Virus record (IMG/VR): IMGVR_UViG_3300009705_000113
Location: 1-24,395 of that record
From: a virus
DNA: 24,395 nucleotides
Direction: 5' to 3' (one strand)
Part shown: one piece after another, positions 15,792 through 23,232 of the stretch
Numbering within the stretch: position 1 is the first letter of the stretch
Layout of the letters: each line of letters starts with the position of its first letter
Notes under the pieces: generated by a model
What the model saw: only the letters and a program-made list of their open reading frames with translations
Database searches by the model: none
What the model was told of the DNA's origin: nothing
Position numbers and translations under genes: made by a program

Positions 15792-17102
15792 TTAATGAAT
15801 AAAGTATTGTCCTGTACTTCCGAACTCGTACCACATTCTCATCATTATAGCGTCTGCATAATCAGGACTTCTGCCTAATACTTCTTTAACTGCGTCTTTA
15901 TGTAGTATAGATAACTTACTATCCCTATCTATATTGGTTCTTCTTACTTGTTCTAGTTCTGCTATTGTTCTTTGCTTCACATCTATATCGTGTGTATGCA
16001 GACATATCTTATTATCATTTATAAGTTGTGCTAATTTGTAATAGCATTGTGTCTTTAGGTTTGCATAGTTCTCTTTCTTTAATGCACGGCTATTATTTAC
16101 AAAGCCCTTGCACCTAAGTATGTCTTTAACTCCTCCACCCACTCCGTCCTCGTCCACGATTACATTGTATAAAGCTACTTCATACTCTAATCGTAGTTTG
16201 GTAATTAAATCAGCTGCCTCAACAACGGTGTTTACGTCCATTTTAACGTACTTTAATACCTTTAACCCCCTCCACACTACAACAACTGTTTTGTCGTTCC
16301 CAAAACGAGCAATATCTGCACTGATAAAATGTGTATCTCCCTCTAAATCTCTGTCATCAAAAGCGTTTACAAGCCTATCATACTCCATTAACCTGTCATC
16401 ACTATCATCATACTCCCAATTTCCGTGTAGTAATCTTTCCTTAGATATTACATCTAACTTTTGTAGTTGTTCTTCATAGTGTTTTGATACGTGAGGATTG
16501 TCTGTAACTAAACTCTGTATAAACTTCCTATACTCTGGTAACTTACCTGCTTTGCTTGGACGGTAGAATTCTGTATAAACCCAATTCTTTGCAGGGTTAC
16601 AAGTTAATAGTATCTTCGGCATAAGTCCGTACTCATCTAACTTATATCTCAGACGTGAAGTCAATACCTGCTTTGCCTTTTCCTTTATCTGATTGCACTC
16701 ATCTACAAATGCACAAGTTAATTCAAGTGAGCCCAGACTATCGAAGTGAGGGTCTGAGGGGTAGAAGAACAAGTCTTTCAGTAATACCTCGCTACCATTA
16801 TAAAACTTTACTATAATACTACTTGCGTTGTATGTGTAATGCTCATTGATACGCAAACCAAATTGTCCACACACTTCAAAGAATGTATTAAGTGTAGTTA
16901 TCTTTAAGTTAGATAGTTTACTCCTGCCTATTAAACACCTGATACCTTTGTATTGTAGGCACATTGTTATTATCCAAGCACACCCTACCCAAGATTTACC
17001 TCCTCCTGCTGCACCCCCAAAAAGAACCTCGCTTGTTTCATTATCGTAGAGGTGCTTAAAGCAAGTCTTTTGTTTTATCGTCAGGTCTGGCTTTATCCTC
17101 AT
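15792..17102 (-). CDS. terL: Terminase large subunit (packaging ATPase/nuclease)
   Basis: A 436-aa protein with both terminase domains. ATPase: the Walker A GGAAGGGKS (residues 29-37), Walker B LTCAFVDE with D134/E135, and a coupling motif LLTCNP (165-170). Nuclease (RNase H-like): SADIARFG with D263, IVDEDG with D317/D319, and SPDYADA with D414/D417. The linker has a LLHGNWEY segment. All key residues are present. It packages DNA through the portal ring and cuts the concatemer. Its start overlaps the small terminase gene by 47 nt. In this genome the portal is not next to it but about 15 kb further on. Confidence 0.95.
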   Translation of the reverse strand: MRIKPDLTIKQKTCFKHLYDNETSEVLFGGAAGGGKSWVGCAWIITMCLQYKGIRCLIGRSKLSNLKITTLNTFFEVCGQFGLRINEHYTYNASSIIVKFYNGSEVLLKDLFFYPSDPHFDSLGSLELTCAFVDECNQIKEKAKQVLTSRLRYKLDEYGLMPKILLTCNPAKNWVYTEFYRPSKAGKLPEYRKFIQSLVTDNPHVSKHYEEQLQKLDVISKERLLHGNWEYDDSDDRLMEYDRLVNAFDDRDLEGDTHFISADIARFGNDKTVVVVWRGLKVLKYVKMDVNTVVEAADLITKLRLEYEVALYNVIVDEDGVGGGVKDILRCKGFVNNSRALKKENYANLKTQCYYKLAQLINDNKICLHTHDIDVKQRTIAELEQVRRTNIDRDSKLSILHKDAVKEVLGRSPDYADAIMMRMWYEFGSTGQYFIH

Positions 17103-17454
17103 CTAAGTTTATTTCTATTGTAATTCTTTCGTCTCCACTTGTTACATCTACTTGTTGTTTCTCATAATAACCTCTTGACTTCCCCTTACATTTTAGATAA
17201 AAGATAATGCTAGTAGGGTTTGGGTTATCTCCCTGCATAAGAGAATGTAATTGGCTTTCAGCAAAGTCCAATGCTATATTACTTACATCATCTACGTTTT
17301 TCTTAAACTCTAAGTCCTCCTTGTAGTATGTGTAAAATGTTGTCCTCCCTATATCTGATTGTCTACAAGCAGTTGTTACTACACCTAAACTTCTTTCAAG
17401 TGCAATTAGTAGTTTCTTTTTTATGTGTTCGGTTTTGTTCTCTTTATTACCCAT
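17056..17454 (-). CDS. terS: Terminase small subunit (candidate)
   Basis: A 132-aa protein. Residues about 10-45 form a helix-turn-helix (IKKKLLIALERSLGVVTTAC, then QSDIGRTTFYTYYKEDLEF), the DNA-recognition part of the small terminase. A helical middle with FAESQLHSLMQGDNPNPTSI and FYLKCKGKSRGYYEKQ follows, a sequence typical of phage small terminases, and an acidic tail. It overlaps the large terminase by 47 nt in another frame and the upstream zinc-ribbon gene by 8 nt. Confidence 0.85.
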   Translation of the reverse strand: MGNKENKTEHIKKKLLIALERSLGVVTTACRQSDIGRTTFYTYYKEDLEFKKNVDDVSNIALDFAESQLHSLMQGDNPNPTSIIFYLKCKGKSRGYYEKQQVDVTSGDERITIEINLDEDKARPDDKTKDLL

Positions 17455-17650
17455 TTCTTTCTACTTTTTGTTTTCTAGTTAAACTAGCTTCAGTCCTTAT
17501 TAAATTTGGTATACCCTCTCTCGGCTCACTATCCATATACTTTCCACAATCACATAATGCCTCTACTGTTTCCCACTCTCCATCAATGTATGTTATAGTT
17601 GCCTTATCTAATTCTCTACTATTTCCACACTTGCATTTATATTTTGTCAT
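17447..17650 (-). CDS. Small zinc-ribbon-like protein, 67 aa
   Basis: C6-x-C8 and, 25 residues later, C33-x-C35 (KCKCGN and LCDCGK) suggest a zinc-binding ribbon. The middle is a strand-rich linker (KATITYIDGEWETVEA) and the tail is basic. An earlier in-frame ATG at 17692 would add 14 charged residues but would overlap the membrane-peptide gene much more; the start at 17650, preceded by AAAAAGAA, is the better choice. The gene overlaps small terminase by 8 nt. Function unknown; small zinc ribbons just upstream of terminase genes are a recurring phage feature. Confidence 0.65.
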   Translation of the reverse strand: MTKYKCKCGNSRELDKATITYIDGEWETVEALCDCGKYMDSEPREGIPNLIRTEASLTRKQKVERNG

Positions 17651-17798
17651 TTCTTTTTGGTATTGATGTTCTTTCGTGTTGCCTTTCCTCATAGTTCTTC
17701 ATATTCTCTATAAGTTTATTGTCGTTCTTTTTCTTATCCATATAAAGATTAAAGAGTAATAGTGCTATAATACATATCAATCCTACTGTTTGTATCAT
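17637..17798 (-). CDS. 53-aa single-pass membrane protein
   Basis: An ATG at 17798 overlaps the stop of the IbrB-like gene (ATGA). The first ~19 residues are a hydrophobic span (MIQTVGLICIIALLLFNLY), followed by a Lys/Glu/Asn-rich cytoplasmic-type tail. The frame ends at 17637, 14 nt inside the next gene. The hydrophobic start and polar tail resemble small phage membrane proteins such as spanin-like or holin-like peptides, but no such role can be assigned and no lysin is in the window. Confidence 0.6.
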   Translation of the reverse strand: MIQTVGLICIIALLLFNLYMDKKKNDNKLIENMKNYEERQHERTSIPKRNDKI

Positions 17799-18451
17799 TT
17801 ATTCTTTTCTCTTAGTGCCTTTCTTTCATCTGCTATATGTTTCTTAAACTCTTTGTCTGTACCTCCGTGTGCCTCATACTTCTTTCTAAGTTTTATTTGG
17901 TCAGGAGTTTCCCACGCTTTTGAGATTACTTTATCCTTATATAATTTAGAGTAACCTGTTAGGTGTTTCAGTCGTATTAGTTCTTCCGCCTCCATACCTA
18001 ACTCATTACAAATATCTACATCTCCCCAACCATTCTCTAACATTGAGAATACCATATTTGCCATACCACTAACTGAATGTTTACCTCTTGCTCTATTATG
18101 TCTTACTGTACTTGCCATTCTATCGTTTATATCTTTCTCAATTACAACGATTGGCACCATTCCACCTGTACTCTCAGAAATATCTTTATTTGTTTTGCAA
18201 GTAAAGTATCTATGAAACCCATCTACAATAATATACTTATCTGTTTCTTCATCATAAATTGTAACTATCGGTTGAGTATAGCCATCGTGCTTTATACTCG
18301 TGTATAATAGTTTCATCTCTACTCTTGCAACACTATTAGGATTGTAGTCATTTGCCTGTACTTGTTCAAGCGGTACCCATTTCATCTTATTAACAGGGTG
18401 TTTATCTAAATCGGCTACCTCCTCTCCGTAAAAATTCTTTTTCTTAGTCAT
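17795..18451 (-). CDS. ibrB: IbrB-like ParB-domain protein
   Basis: A 218-aa protein with a ParB/sulfiredoxin-type domain: the opening strand WVPLEQVQANDYNPN (25-39), a helix to about 56, IVDGFHRYF with D77/G78/H80/R81, and the signature RHNRARGKH at 117-125. The RHNRARG stretch is typical of IbrB proteins, which are paired with IbrA; here the two genes overlap by 8 nt, the same pairing. In E. coli the Ibr proteins affect expression of eib genes; the biochemical activity is not established. ParB-type domains bind CTP or act as nucleases in other proteins. A helix-turn-helix region (GWGDVDICNELGMEAEELIR) follows, so DNA binding is likely. Confidence 0.8.
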   Translation of the reverse strand: MTKKKNFYGEEVADLDKHPVNKMKWVPLEQVQANDYNPNSVARVEMKLLYTSIKHDGYTQPIVTIYDEETDKYIIVDGFHRYFTCKTNKDISESTGGMVPIVVIEKDINDRMASTVRHNRARGKHSVSGMANMVFSMLENGWGDVDICNELGMEAEELIRLKHLTGYSKLYKDKVISKAWETPDQIKLRKKYEAHGGTDKEFKKHIADERKALREKNK

Positions 18452-19592
18452 ATATATATTTGTTTTTTAATTGTTGCTTGTGGTATTTCCCTACTTGGAA
18501 TTGCCTCCAACCGTGAACGGCAGGACCTTTCTCCCAATTATTAAGTTTAGTAAATTCATAGTCATTTATTATAATACTCTGTATCTGTACTTTGTATAAA
18601 GAGTTTAATTGTTTCATACCCTCATCTTCATACTTCAATTTAAGACGTGCTATTTCCTTTCTGAATTTATCCTGACTATCAGGTGGGAGCATATTGTCTA
18701 CTAAATAATCTCTATACTCAGCCCAATCTTCAAACATATAGGGTAATTCTTTCGGCATCTCATAACTTGCTTTGTTCATTTGCCCTGCGGTGTTAATACC
18801 TTTGAGCCGTTTAGTTAAAGCATTCCACGTATTCGGCTCAATTTCTTGCAGATAATATAGATGTGCTATTGCAGTTTCGTGGTGTACATTTGATACTCTC
18901 ATATTTCTATTAGGCACTCCGTACTGATAGAACCTGTCATAGATTTCGCAATAGTCTAAATCATTATCGTATATGTATTTCCATACATCATCTAACCTCC
19001 AATCATAAATAGGATATAATACCATTTGTTGCCTAGCCGTGCTATAACACCTCCCATAAGTCAAGTGCTTATAGGTTGCACCCTGTGTTAAAGCAACAAA
19101 TCTCGTAGGGCTCTCGTCTGTACGCACTCCTGCTAAATAACAAACCGATTTGTCTGGGTAATCTTTCTTTAATATATCTCCAAACAATTCTTTAAACCTA
19201 TACTGATTATAAGTATTCTCTTTAATACTGATAGGGTCTTTCTCTCTTATCCACTCCTTTCCCTCCTCCCAACAATTCAGCCAATCCTCCTCAGTTGAGG
19301 TAGAGTTTGTCATACTTAAAGGCATTTGATACCATAGTGGTTCTACATCTTCTCGGTACATTACACGCTTAACATAATCAATAGTCGCTCCCCACTCTGC
19401 CTCTTGGTCTATAAAGCATACCTTTAACGGAAGTCGCCCTAACTCCGTAGCAACTTCAAGTGCCACGTGAAACGTGCAAGTGCTATCTTTCCCACCACTA
19501 AAGCCAACTATAACCTCATCAAATTCGCTGAACAAATAATGCATACGTTTTTTTGCAGCTTCAATTACATTGTCTTTAAGATAGATTTTCAT
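18444..19592 (-). CDS. ibrA: IbrA-like PAPS-reductase-family protein (DUF3440 type)
   Basis: A 382-aa protein of the adenine-nucleotide alpha-hydrolase/PAPS-reductase superfamily. The PP-loop SGGKDS lies at residues 32-37, preceded by FDEVIVGF. Then come the FIDQEAEWGATIDYVKRVMY segment, CYLAGVRTDESPTRF, and YPIYDWRLDDVWKYI, all typical of IbrA and related proteins. Its C-terminal ~110 residues match the DUF3440-type extension by length. Enzymes of this superfamily activate ATP to adenylate a target before sulfur transfer or reduction; the target here is unknown. It is translated together with IbrB (8-nt overlap) and with the GNAT gene (17-nt overlap). Confidence 0.85.
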   Translation of the reverse strand: MKIYLKDNVIEAAKKRMHYLFSEFDEVIVGFSGGKDSTCTFHVALEVATELGRLPLKVCFIDQEAEWGATIDYVKRVMYREDVEPLWYQMPLSMTNSTSTEEDWLNCWEEGKEWIREKDPISIKENTYNQYRFKELFGDILKKDYPDKSVCYLAGVRTDESPTRFVALTQGATYKHLTYGRCYSTARQQMVLYPIYDWRLDDVWKYIYDNDLDYCEIYDRFYQYGVPNRNMRVSNVHHETAIAHLYYLQEIEPNTWNALTKRLKGINTAGQMNKASYEMPKELPYMFEDWAEYRDYLVDNMLPPDSQDKFRKEIARLKLKYEDEGMKQLNSLYKVQIQSIIINDYEFTKLNNWEKGPAVHGWRQFQVGKYHKQQLKNKYIYD

Positions 19593-19956
19593 ACCTGATT
19601 TTTGTTATTCCGTTTTTATATACTTTGATTACATCTGCTCCCATTTGAACGTGTGCTCCAATAGACATCTCGGTACAATGTCCGTGTAAATATCTTATCC
19701 CCCTATCAAAAGCCATCTGTTTTTTCATAGGGTATACTTTTAAGTACAAACCTTTACGTCTATACTCAGGGAATATCCAATCTGATTTAGAGGTTGCGTC
19801 TTGTCCTTTGTATAGTACGGCTCCAAAGCCAAAAAACTCTCCATCAATATAAAACCCATAGTAATCTGAGTTGCTTGAAAAGAGTATGCCGTCTTTCTCA
19901 GCAGGTTTTTGGTAGTGCTTTATACTATCCCAAAGTATCTCCTTACATTCTATCAT
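19576..19956 (-). CDS. Short GNAT-family acyltransferase
   Basis: A 126-aa protein with the GNAT fold signs: a beta hairpin with YYGFYIDGEFFGFGAVLYKG, a central WIFPEYRRKGLYLKVYPMKK carrying the CoA-loop motif (R-R-K-G), and a final GADVIKVYKNGITKIRYE. It is short for a GNAT but includes the CoA-binding core. Neighbours are a DNA methyltransferase (overlap ATGA) and the IbrA-like gene, so a substrate that is DNA, RNA or a modified base is conceivable; Mom of phage Mu is a precedent for a GNAT-fold enzyme acting on DNA. Ordinary small-molecule or protein acetylation is equally possible. Confidence 0.75.
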   Translation of the reverse strand: MIECKEILWDSIKHYQKPAEKDGILFSSNSDYYGFYIDGEFFGFGAVLYKGQDATSKSDWIFPEYRRKGLYLKVYPMKKQMAFDRGIRYLHGHCTEMSIGAHVQMGADVIKVYKNGITKIRYENLS

Positions 19957-20603
19957 TCGTTATGAAATTTCATTGGAAGTTTTGCTATTGCTTTTTCTAA
20001 TCTTGCAGCATTCAGTTCGTTCCCTATAATATCAAAGCCGTATTTATCTAGGACTTTTGCATAATATCCTATCCCTACGAACATTTCAAGACAACTTCTG
20101 AATTTACCCTTGAACATTTCGCATACTGTTTTCAAACTTTTAATACCATTCTGTCCGTTTAGTTCTGAGAAGTCTCGCACCTCTGCATTATTTAGAGTAA
20201 CTATGATTATACAATTCTCATACCACTTGCTACCTGATTGATACTTCTTCTTTATATACTGTACATCTTTCACGTTAGGTTTCGCTTTGAACTTCTTCAT
20301 TAAACTTTCCGCCTCTCTTATTCCGTATACTATGAAAGCGTAGTTGATTACGTTATCACAAATAGTATCTGCAACAATTACCTCCAACTGCTCTTGGTCT
20401 AGTTGCTCAGTCATATTTATTGGGTTGGCTTTATTGTTCATTGTTTTCCAATAGTTAAGATTTCCTGTTCCCCAAGGAGGGTCGGTGTAGCAAAAGTCAA
20501 TTCCCTCAGGGTATCTCTCTTTTATCATCTCATTTACTTGGGGGTGGTTTATACCTCCTTGTGTGAAATAATGTTTTCCGTGCTTGTGTTGTACTTTGTT
20601 CAT
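19953..20603 (-). CDS. DNA methyltransferase, permuted DPPW type
   Basis: Motif IV DPPWGTGN lies early in the protein (near residue 41 with the chosen start) and a motif-I-like EMFVGIGYYAKVLDKYG, then NELNAARL, lies near the C-terminus. This order is a circular permutation typical of beta-class amino-methyltransferases (N6-adenine or N4-cytosine). A second ATG 24 nt upstream (20627) would overlap the previous gene; I prefer 20603, with ACTAAAACT just before it and a 4-nt gap. Its length (about 216 aa) leaves little room for a target-recognition domain. Partners may supply specificity, notably the ParB-like protein two genes upstream. It overlaps the GNAT gene by 4 nt. Confidence 0.8.
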   Translation of the reverse strand: MNKVQHKHGKHYFTQGGINHPQVNEMIKERYPEGIDFCYTDPPWGTGNLNYWKTMNNKANPINMTEQLDQEQLEVIVADTICDNVINYAFIVYGIREAESLMKKFKAKPNVKDVQYIKKKYQSGSKWYENCIIIVTLNNAEVRDFSELNGQNGIKSLKTVCEMFKGKFRSCLEMFVGIGYYAKVLDKYGFDIIGNELNAARLEKAIAKLPMKFHNE

Positions 20604-20607
20604 AGTT

Positions 20608-20955
20608 TTAGTCTTTAGAAAATTCATCTACATTATATTTAGGGTTTAGCATTGTGAACTCCTCGTCTGGTATCGGCTCCACAACTTTCGCCCTGTTAAT
20701 TAGTTTTGTTGTTGGTAGGTCATAGCCCATAGTCCAATACTTATATCCGTCAAGGTAATAGTATATATAATACTTGCCATAATTCCAATGCTCTCGCTTT
20801 CCGTTGTCCCTTATAAATTGTACTACCGCTTCAAATGTTTTCCTACTACCCCAATCATAAAACATAGTATAAGCGTGGGGGTCTTTCGGCATACTTTTAG
20901 CAAACTTATAATCTTTGCCCTTTAATAATCTGTCTGCTTTTTCTTTATTCATCAT
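20608..20955 (-). CDS. Hypothetical protein next to the methyltransferase, 115 aa
   Basis: A 115-aa protein starting MMNKEKADRLLKGKDYKFAK, with WGSRKTFEAVVQFIRDNGKR in the middle and YYIYYYLDGYKYWTMGYDLP after it. Rich in Tyr and Trp, compact, without membrane segments or cysteines. I recall similar Tyr-rich proteins (with a YKYWTMG-like stretch) beside phage methyltransferases, but know of no function. It lies between the ParB-like gene and the methyltransferase, 4 nt from the latter, so a helper or specificity role can be imagined. Two adjacent ATG codons are possible starts. Confidence 0.7.
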   Translation of the reverse strand: MMNKEKADRLLKGKDYKFAKSMPKDPHAYTMFYDWGSRKTFEAVVQFIRDNGKREHWNYGKYYIYYYLDGYKYWTMGYDLPTTKLINRAKVVEPIPDEEFTMLNPKYNVDEFSKD

Positions 20956-20973
20956 ACCAAGATACGCTTTTAT

Positions 20974-21507
20974 TTATTGAATGCCAAATTCATTTCCACA
21001 TTCTGGACATATTATTTCTCTTGTTGCCTCAGCCATTTTATTCATTCTTTGCTCCATTTCATTTGTACGTCTATCAAATTCTTTCTGAGTGATTTCGTTG
21101 TCCCCACTCTCAGGGTCATAGTTTGGTATGTACCCTGTTGTTTCTCCCTGCCAAACATCTATACCCCAATCTGCAATCTTTACATTGTCCCAATCATTAG
21201 CAAGTAAAGCCCAATCCCACTCTCCTGACTGAACATTATCCTTAATCATAAACTCTTTTTGTTTAGCGTCATTCAAATCTTTAGCTATAATTACAGGCAC
21301 CTCTTTTAAACCCACCTCTCTACAAGCTCTATACCTCATATTCCCTCCAAGTATCTCCATTTTCTCATTGACTATGATAGGTCTTAACTCTAACATCTCA
21401 GGAAAATCTTTAATACTTTGTACTAATTTCTTGTACTTCTTATCCTTTATCATTCTAGGATTGTTTTCTGTTGGCTTAATGCTTGTTAGTTTCTCTCGTG
21501 TTATCAT
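20974..21507 (-). CDS. ParB-like protein with C-terminal CxxC
   Basis: A 177-aa protein. Residues 1-90 form a ParB-type domain: the SIKPTENNPRMI opening (9-20), a helix with YKKLVQSIKDFPEM, and the ILGGNMRYRACREVG motif (52-66; G54, G55, N56, R58). A middle with GEWDWALLANDWDNVKIADWG follows, as in phage ParB proteins that are often fused to a methyltransferase. The C-terminus ends ICPECGNEFGIQ with C167/C170, half of a zinc finger. In this genome it is a separate protein from the methyltransferase. It overlaps the 78-aa gene by 4 nt. Confidence 0.82.
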   Translation of the reverse strand: MITREKLTSIKPTENNPRMIKDKKYKKLVQSIKDFPEMLELRPIIVNEKMEILGGNMRYRACREVGLKEVPVIIAKDLNDAKQKEFMIKDNVQSGEWDWALLANDWDNVKIADWGIDVWQGETTGYIPNYDPESGDNEITQKEFDRRTNEMEQRMNKMAEATREIICPECGNEFGIQ

Positions 21508-21740
21508 TTTATATAATTTTTATTAACCTTATCGTTTACAATATCGTCAGCAATACCTAAGTAATAAGCGTTCCAACAATTCTTTATGTTATGTTTTGCC
21601 TCACCCTGATACCTACCTGGAAATGCGTAGAGTGAACATATATCTTTCTGCTCTTGCAAGAACCTGAGTACCAACTCTTTACTCTTGTCCATAGAAAGCT
21701 CACCAGAATTTATTCTCTCAATCAGTTTCTCTAATGTCAT
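21504..21740 (-). CDS. Hypothetical protein, 78 aa
   Basis: A small protein with a helical start (MTLEKLIERINSGELSMDKS), a KELVLRFLQEQKDIC stretch and a KHNIKNCWNAYYLGIADDIV segment. No known domain. It overlaps the 61-aa gene by 23 nt and the ParB-like gene by 4 nt (ATGA), so it belongs to the same polycistronic unit. Function unknown. Confidence 0.6.
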   Translation of the reverse strand: MTLEKLIERINSGELSMDKSKELVLRFLQEQKDICSLYAFPGRYQGEAKHNIKNCWNAYYLGIADDIVNDKVNKNYIK

Positions 21741-21903
21741 CTAATCTATTTAGTAATTGAATGGGTGTATAAATAGTTAGCCCATCTGAATACGCTTTAT
21801 ATATCTGCGTGAAATGATTTGCTGCTTCGTCCCAAGTCCACAATACTTTAACTCCAGATTTTATATTACTCCTTAGCACCGCCTTTATCCCCTTGTATTT
21901 CAT
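21718..21903 (-). CDS. Hypothetical protein, 61 aa
   Basis: A short basic-to-neutral protein with KVLWTWDEAANHFTQIYKAY in the centre. No domain recognised. It starts with ATG inside the end of the 142-aa gene (38-nt overlap) and overlaps the 78-aa gene by 23 nt. The tight overlap of three frames is consistent with dense phage packing, but this is the least certain of the three. Confidence 0.5.
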   Translation of the reverse strand: MKYKGIKAVLRSNIKSGVKVLWTWDEAANHFTQIYKAYSDGLTIYTPIQLLNRLDDIRETD

Positions 21904-22294
21904 TATATAATTTATTTATTCCCTCCCTTACGTTTTTATGACAACTTCCACAAGTTGTGTTAGTAGCATAGTTTGTTCCGTATATAGTATTATGCAGAGT
22001 TATCACTCTTTGCTTATTATCGTTCTCATTTAAGTTTCCGCTTTGAAGTGCTTTATACAATTCTATTATTTCCTCCCTAAACTCTGGCGGAACCTGTAAT
22101 GTATTTTCGTTTACCTCTACAATTCTATCCCACTTCCTGTTATTTGTGTCGGCACATTGCATAGTAGCAATAGCAGTTTTTACTTTCATAAAACAACCAC
22201 ATAATTTGCAGTTACCTAAAAATGAATGGTAATGCTCACACCCTTTACAGATGTCTAGTCTCTCTTTCCTTATCTCCTTACTTGCGTAGAACAT
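21866..22294 (-). CDS. Zinc-motif protein with N-terminal DUF6171-like fold, 142 aa
   Basis: Two cysteine modules. Near the start, C16-x2-C19, then C29-x2-C32-x-C34 and C47 (ICKGCEHY, NCKLCGCFMKVK), a pattern I associate with DUF6171-type phage proteins. The middle contains VPPEFREEIIELYKALQSG, and the C-terminus has a second pair C115-x2-C118 (TTCGSCHKNV), followed by a helix. The second module is a separate CxxC element seen in many Bacteroidota phage proteins. Function unknown; nucleic-acid binding is plausible. Overlaps the sigma-like gene by 17 nt. Confidence 0.7.
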   Translation of the reverse strand: MFYASKEIRKERLDICKGCEHYHSFLGNCKLCGCFMKVKTAIATMQCADTNNRKWDRIVEVNENTLQVPPEFREEIIELYKALQSGNLNENDNKQRVITLHNTIYGTNYATNTTCGSCHKNVREGINKLYNEIQGDKGGAKE

Positions 22295-22838
22295 CTTTTA
22301 TGTATTTTCTTGCACGTTTAATTGTCTTGAACAAACTCCCTCTTGGAATTCTTGTTTCTTCGTGTAGTGTGTCTAGTGTGTTTCCTTTATAATAATACCG
22401 GTATAGTATTTCTTTATCATACCAATACATTTTTGCCATAGTCTCCTCTATATCATCTATCAGTATATCTTTTAAAGGTCGGCTATCATTAGGTATGTTG
22501 GCTAACATATTTCTATTGTCAAAAGTATCGTCTGCATATCTATCATCTATAATTGTATAGTACTTATTATAAAGAGAGTAAAACTTATTCTTCTTACTAA
22601 TACAGGCACGTCTTATAATTATAGCGGAATAACAATGTATGCCCTCCAATCCATCTTTATTATAAATATCTCTCAGAGTGTGAGGGTTCATACTTAATAA
22701 TGCCATCATAGTTTCCTGCACCAAATCATCTATCTTATTTTTGTCCGTTGTAAATAGTCGGCACATATCTTCAAACTTAGGACGTGATAGCCCTATCTCA
22801 ATGTGTATCTTAGAATTATCCAATTTATTCTTTTTCAA
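22278..22838 (-). CDS. Phage-encoded sigma-70-like factor (ECF-like)
   Basis: A 186-aa protein. A region-2-like helix (NKIDDLVQETMMALL, about 34-48) and a region-4-like helix-turn-helix at the C-terminus (GNTLDTLHEETRIPRGSLFK, then TIKRARKYIKDVL) match the small two-domain sigma factors. A linker with DDIEETMAKMYWYDKEILYR joins them. The start is a TTG at 22838; the first in-frame ATG is codon 25, and the preceding in-frame codon but one is a stop, so TTG (or another TTG at codon 6) must be used. It is translated together with the upstream gene (14-nt overlap). It could redirect host RNA polymerase to late phage promoters. Confidence 0.75.
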   Translation of the reverse strand: MKKNKLDNSKIHIEIGLSRPKFEDMCRLFTTDKNKIDDLVQETMMALLSMNPHTLRDIYNKDGLEGIHCYSAIIIRRACISKKNKFYSLYNKYYTIIDDRYADDTFDNRNMLANIPNDSRPLKDILIDDIEETMAKMYWYDKEILYRYYYKGNTLDTLHEETRIPRGSLFKTIKRARKYIKDVLRK

Positions 22839-23184
22839 TTTCTAAGTCTTGCAATTCTTTGACACAGTCCCAACTTGCTTCATTAACTGCCTTTCTAATA
22901 TGTGTCATTATATTCATATTCTTTTCACTTGACAATCCTATAAGATAACCTTGTGCTGCACAGGTAATGTTGATTGGTATTATATTTAAGTAATCTTGTA
23001 AATACCCTTGATGTCCTCCGTCTTTGTTAAACTCGTTATGATAATCTATTACTATGTCTATCACTTCCATTATGTTTCCAAAACTCTCATCTGTTCCTAC
23101 TTCGTCTATGTGCAGTATAACATCTCCCAAAAACTTGTCTACGATAATCTTATGTTGGTATGAAATATAGTCTGCTTTTTTCAC
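22825..23184 (-). CDS. Hypothetical protein with GTG start, 119 aa
   Basis: A 119-aa protein beginning with GTG (23184), since the next in-frame ATG is at codon 39. It is helical and acidic (YQHKIIVDKFLGDVILHIDE, then NIMEVIDIVIDYHNEFNKD) and has PINITCAAQGYLIGLSSEKN and a final helix. No domain recognised. It precedes the sigma-like gene and overlaps it by 14 nt, so it may act with it, for example as an anti-sigma or accessory factor, but this is only a guess from position. Confidence 0.6.
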   Translation of the reverse strand: MKKADYISYQHKIIVDKFLGDVILHIDEVGTDESFGNIMEVIDIVIDYHNEFNKDGGHQGYLQDYLNIIPINITCAAQGYLIGLSSEKNMNIMTHIRKAVNEASWDCVKELQDLEIEKE

Positions 23185-23232
23185 TTGTTAAAACTATGCC
23201 TTAAATTCCATTGATTAAACCTCAACGCTAAT

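Noticed and set aside
15757-15834. 26-residue N-terminal extension of the tail chaperone from a GTG
   Set aside because: It would overlap the terminase end and bypass the motif-preceded ATG at 15756.
23185-23232. Possible terminator or gene between the GTG-started gene and the NinG gene
   Set aside because: Only 48 nt, with no stable stem and only a five-codon frame.
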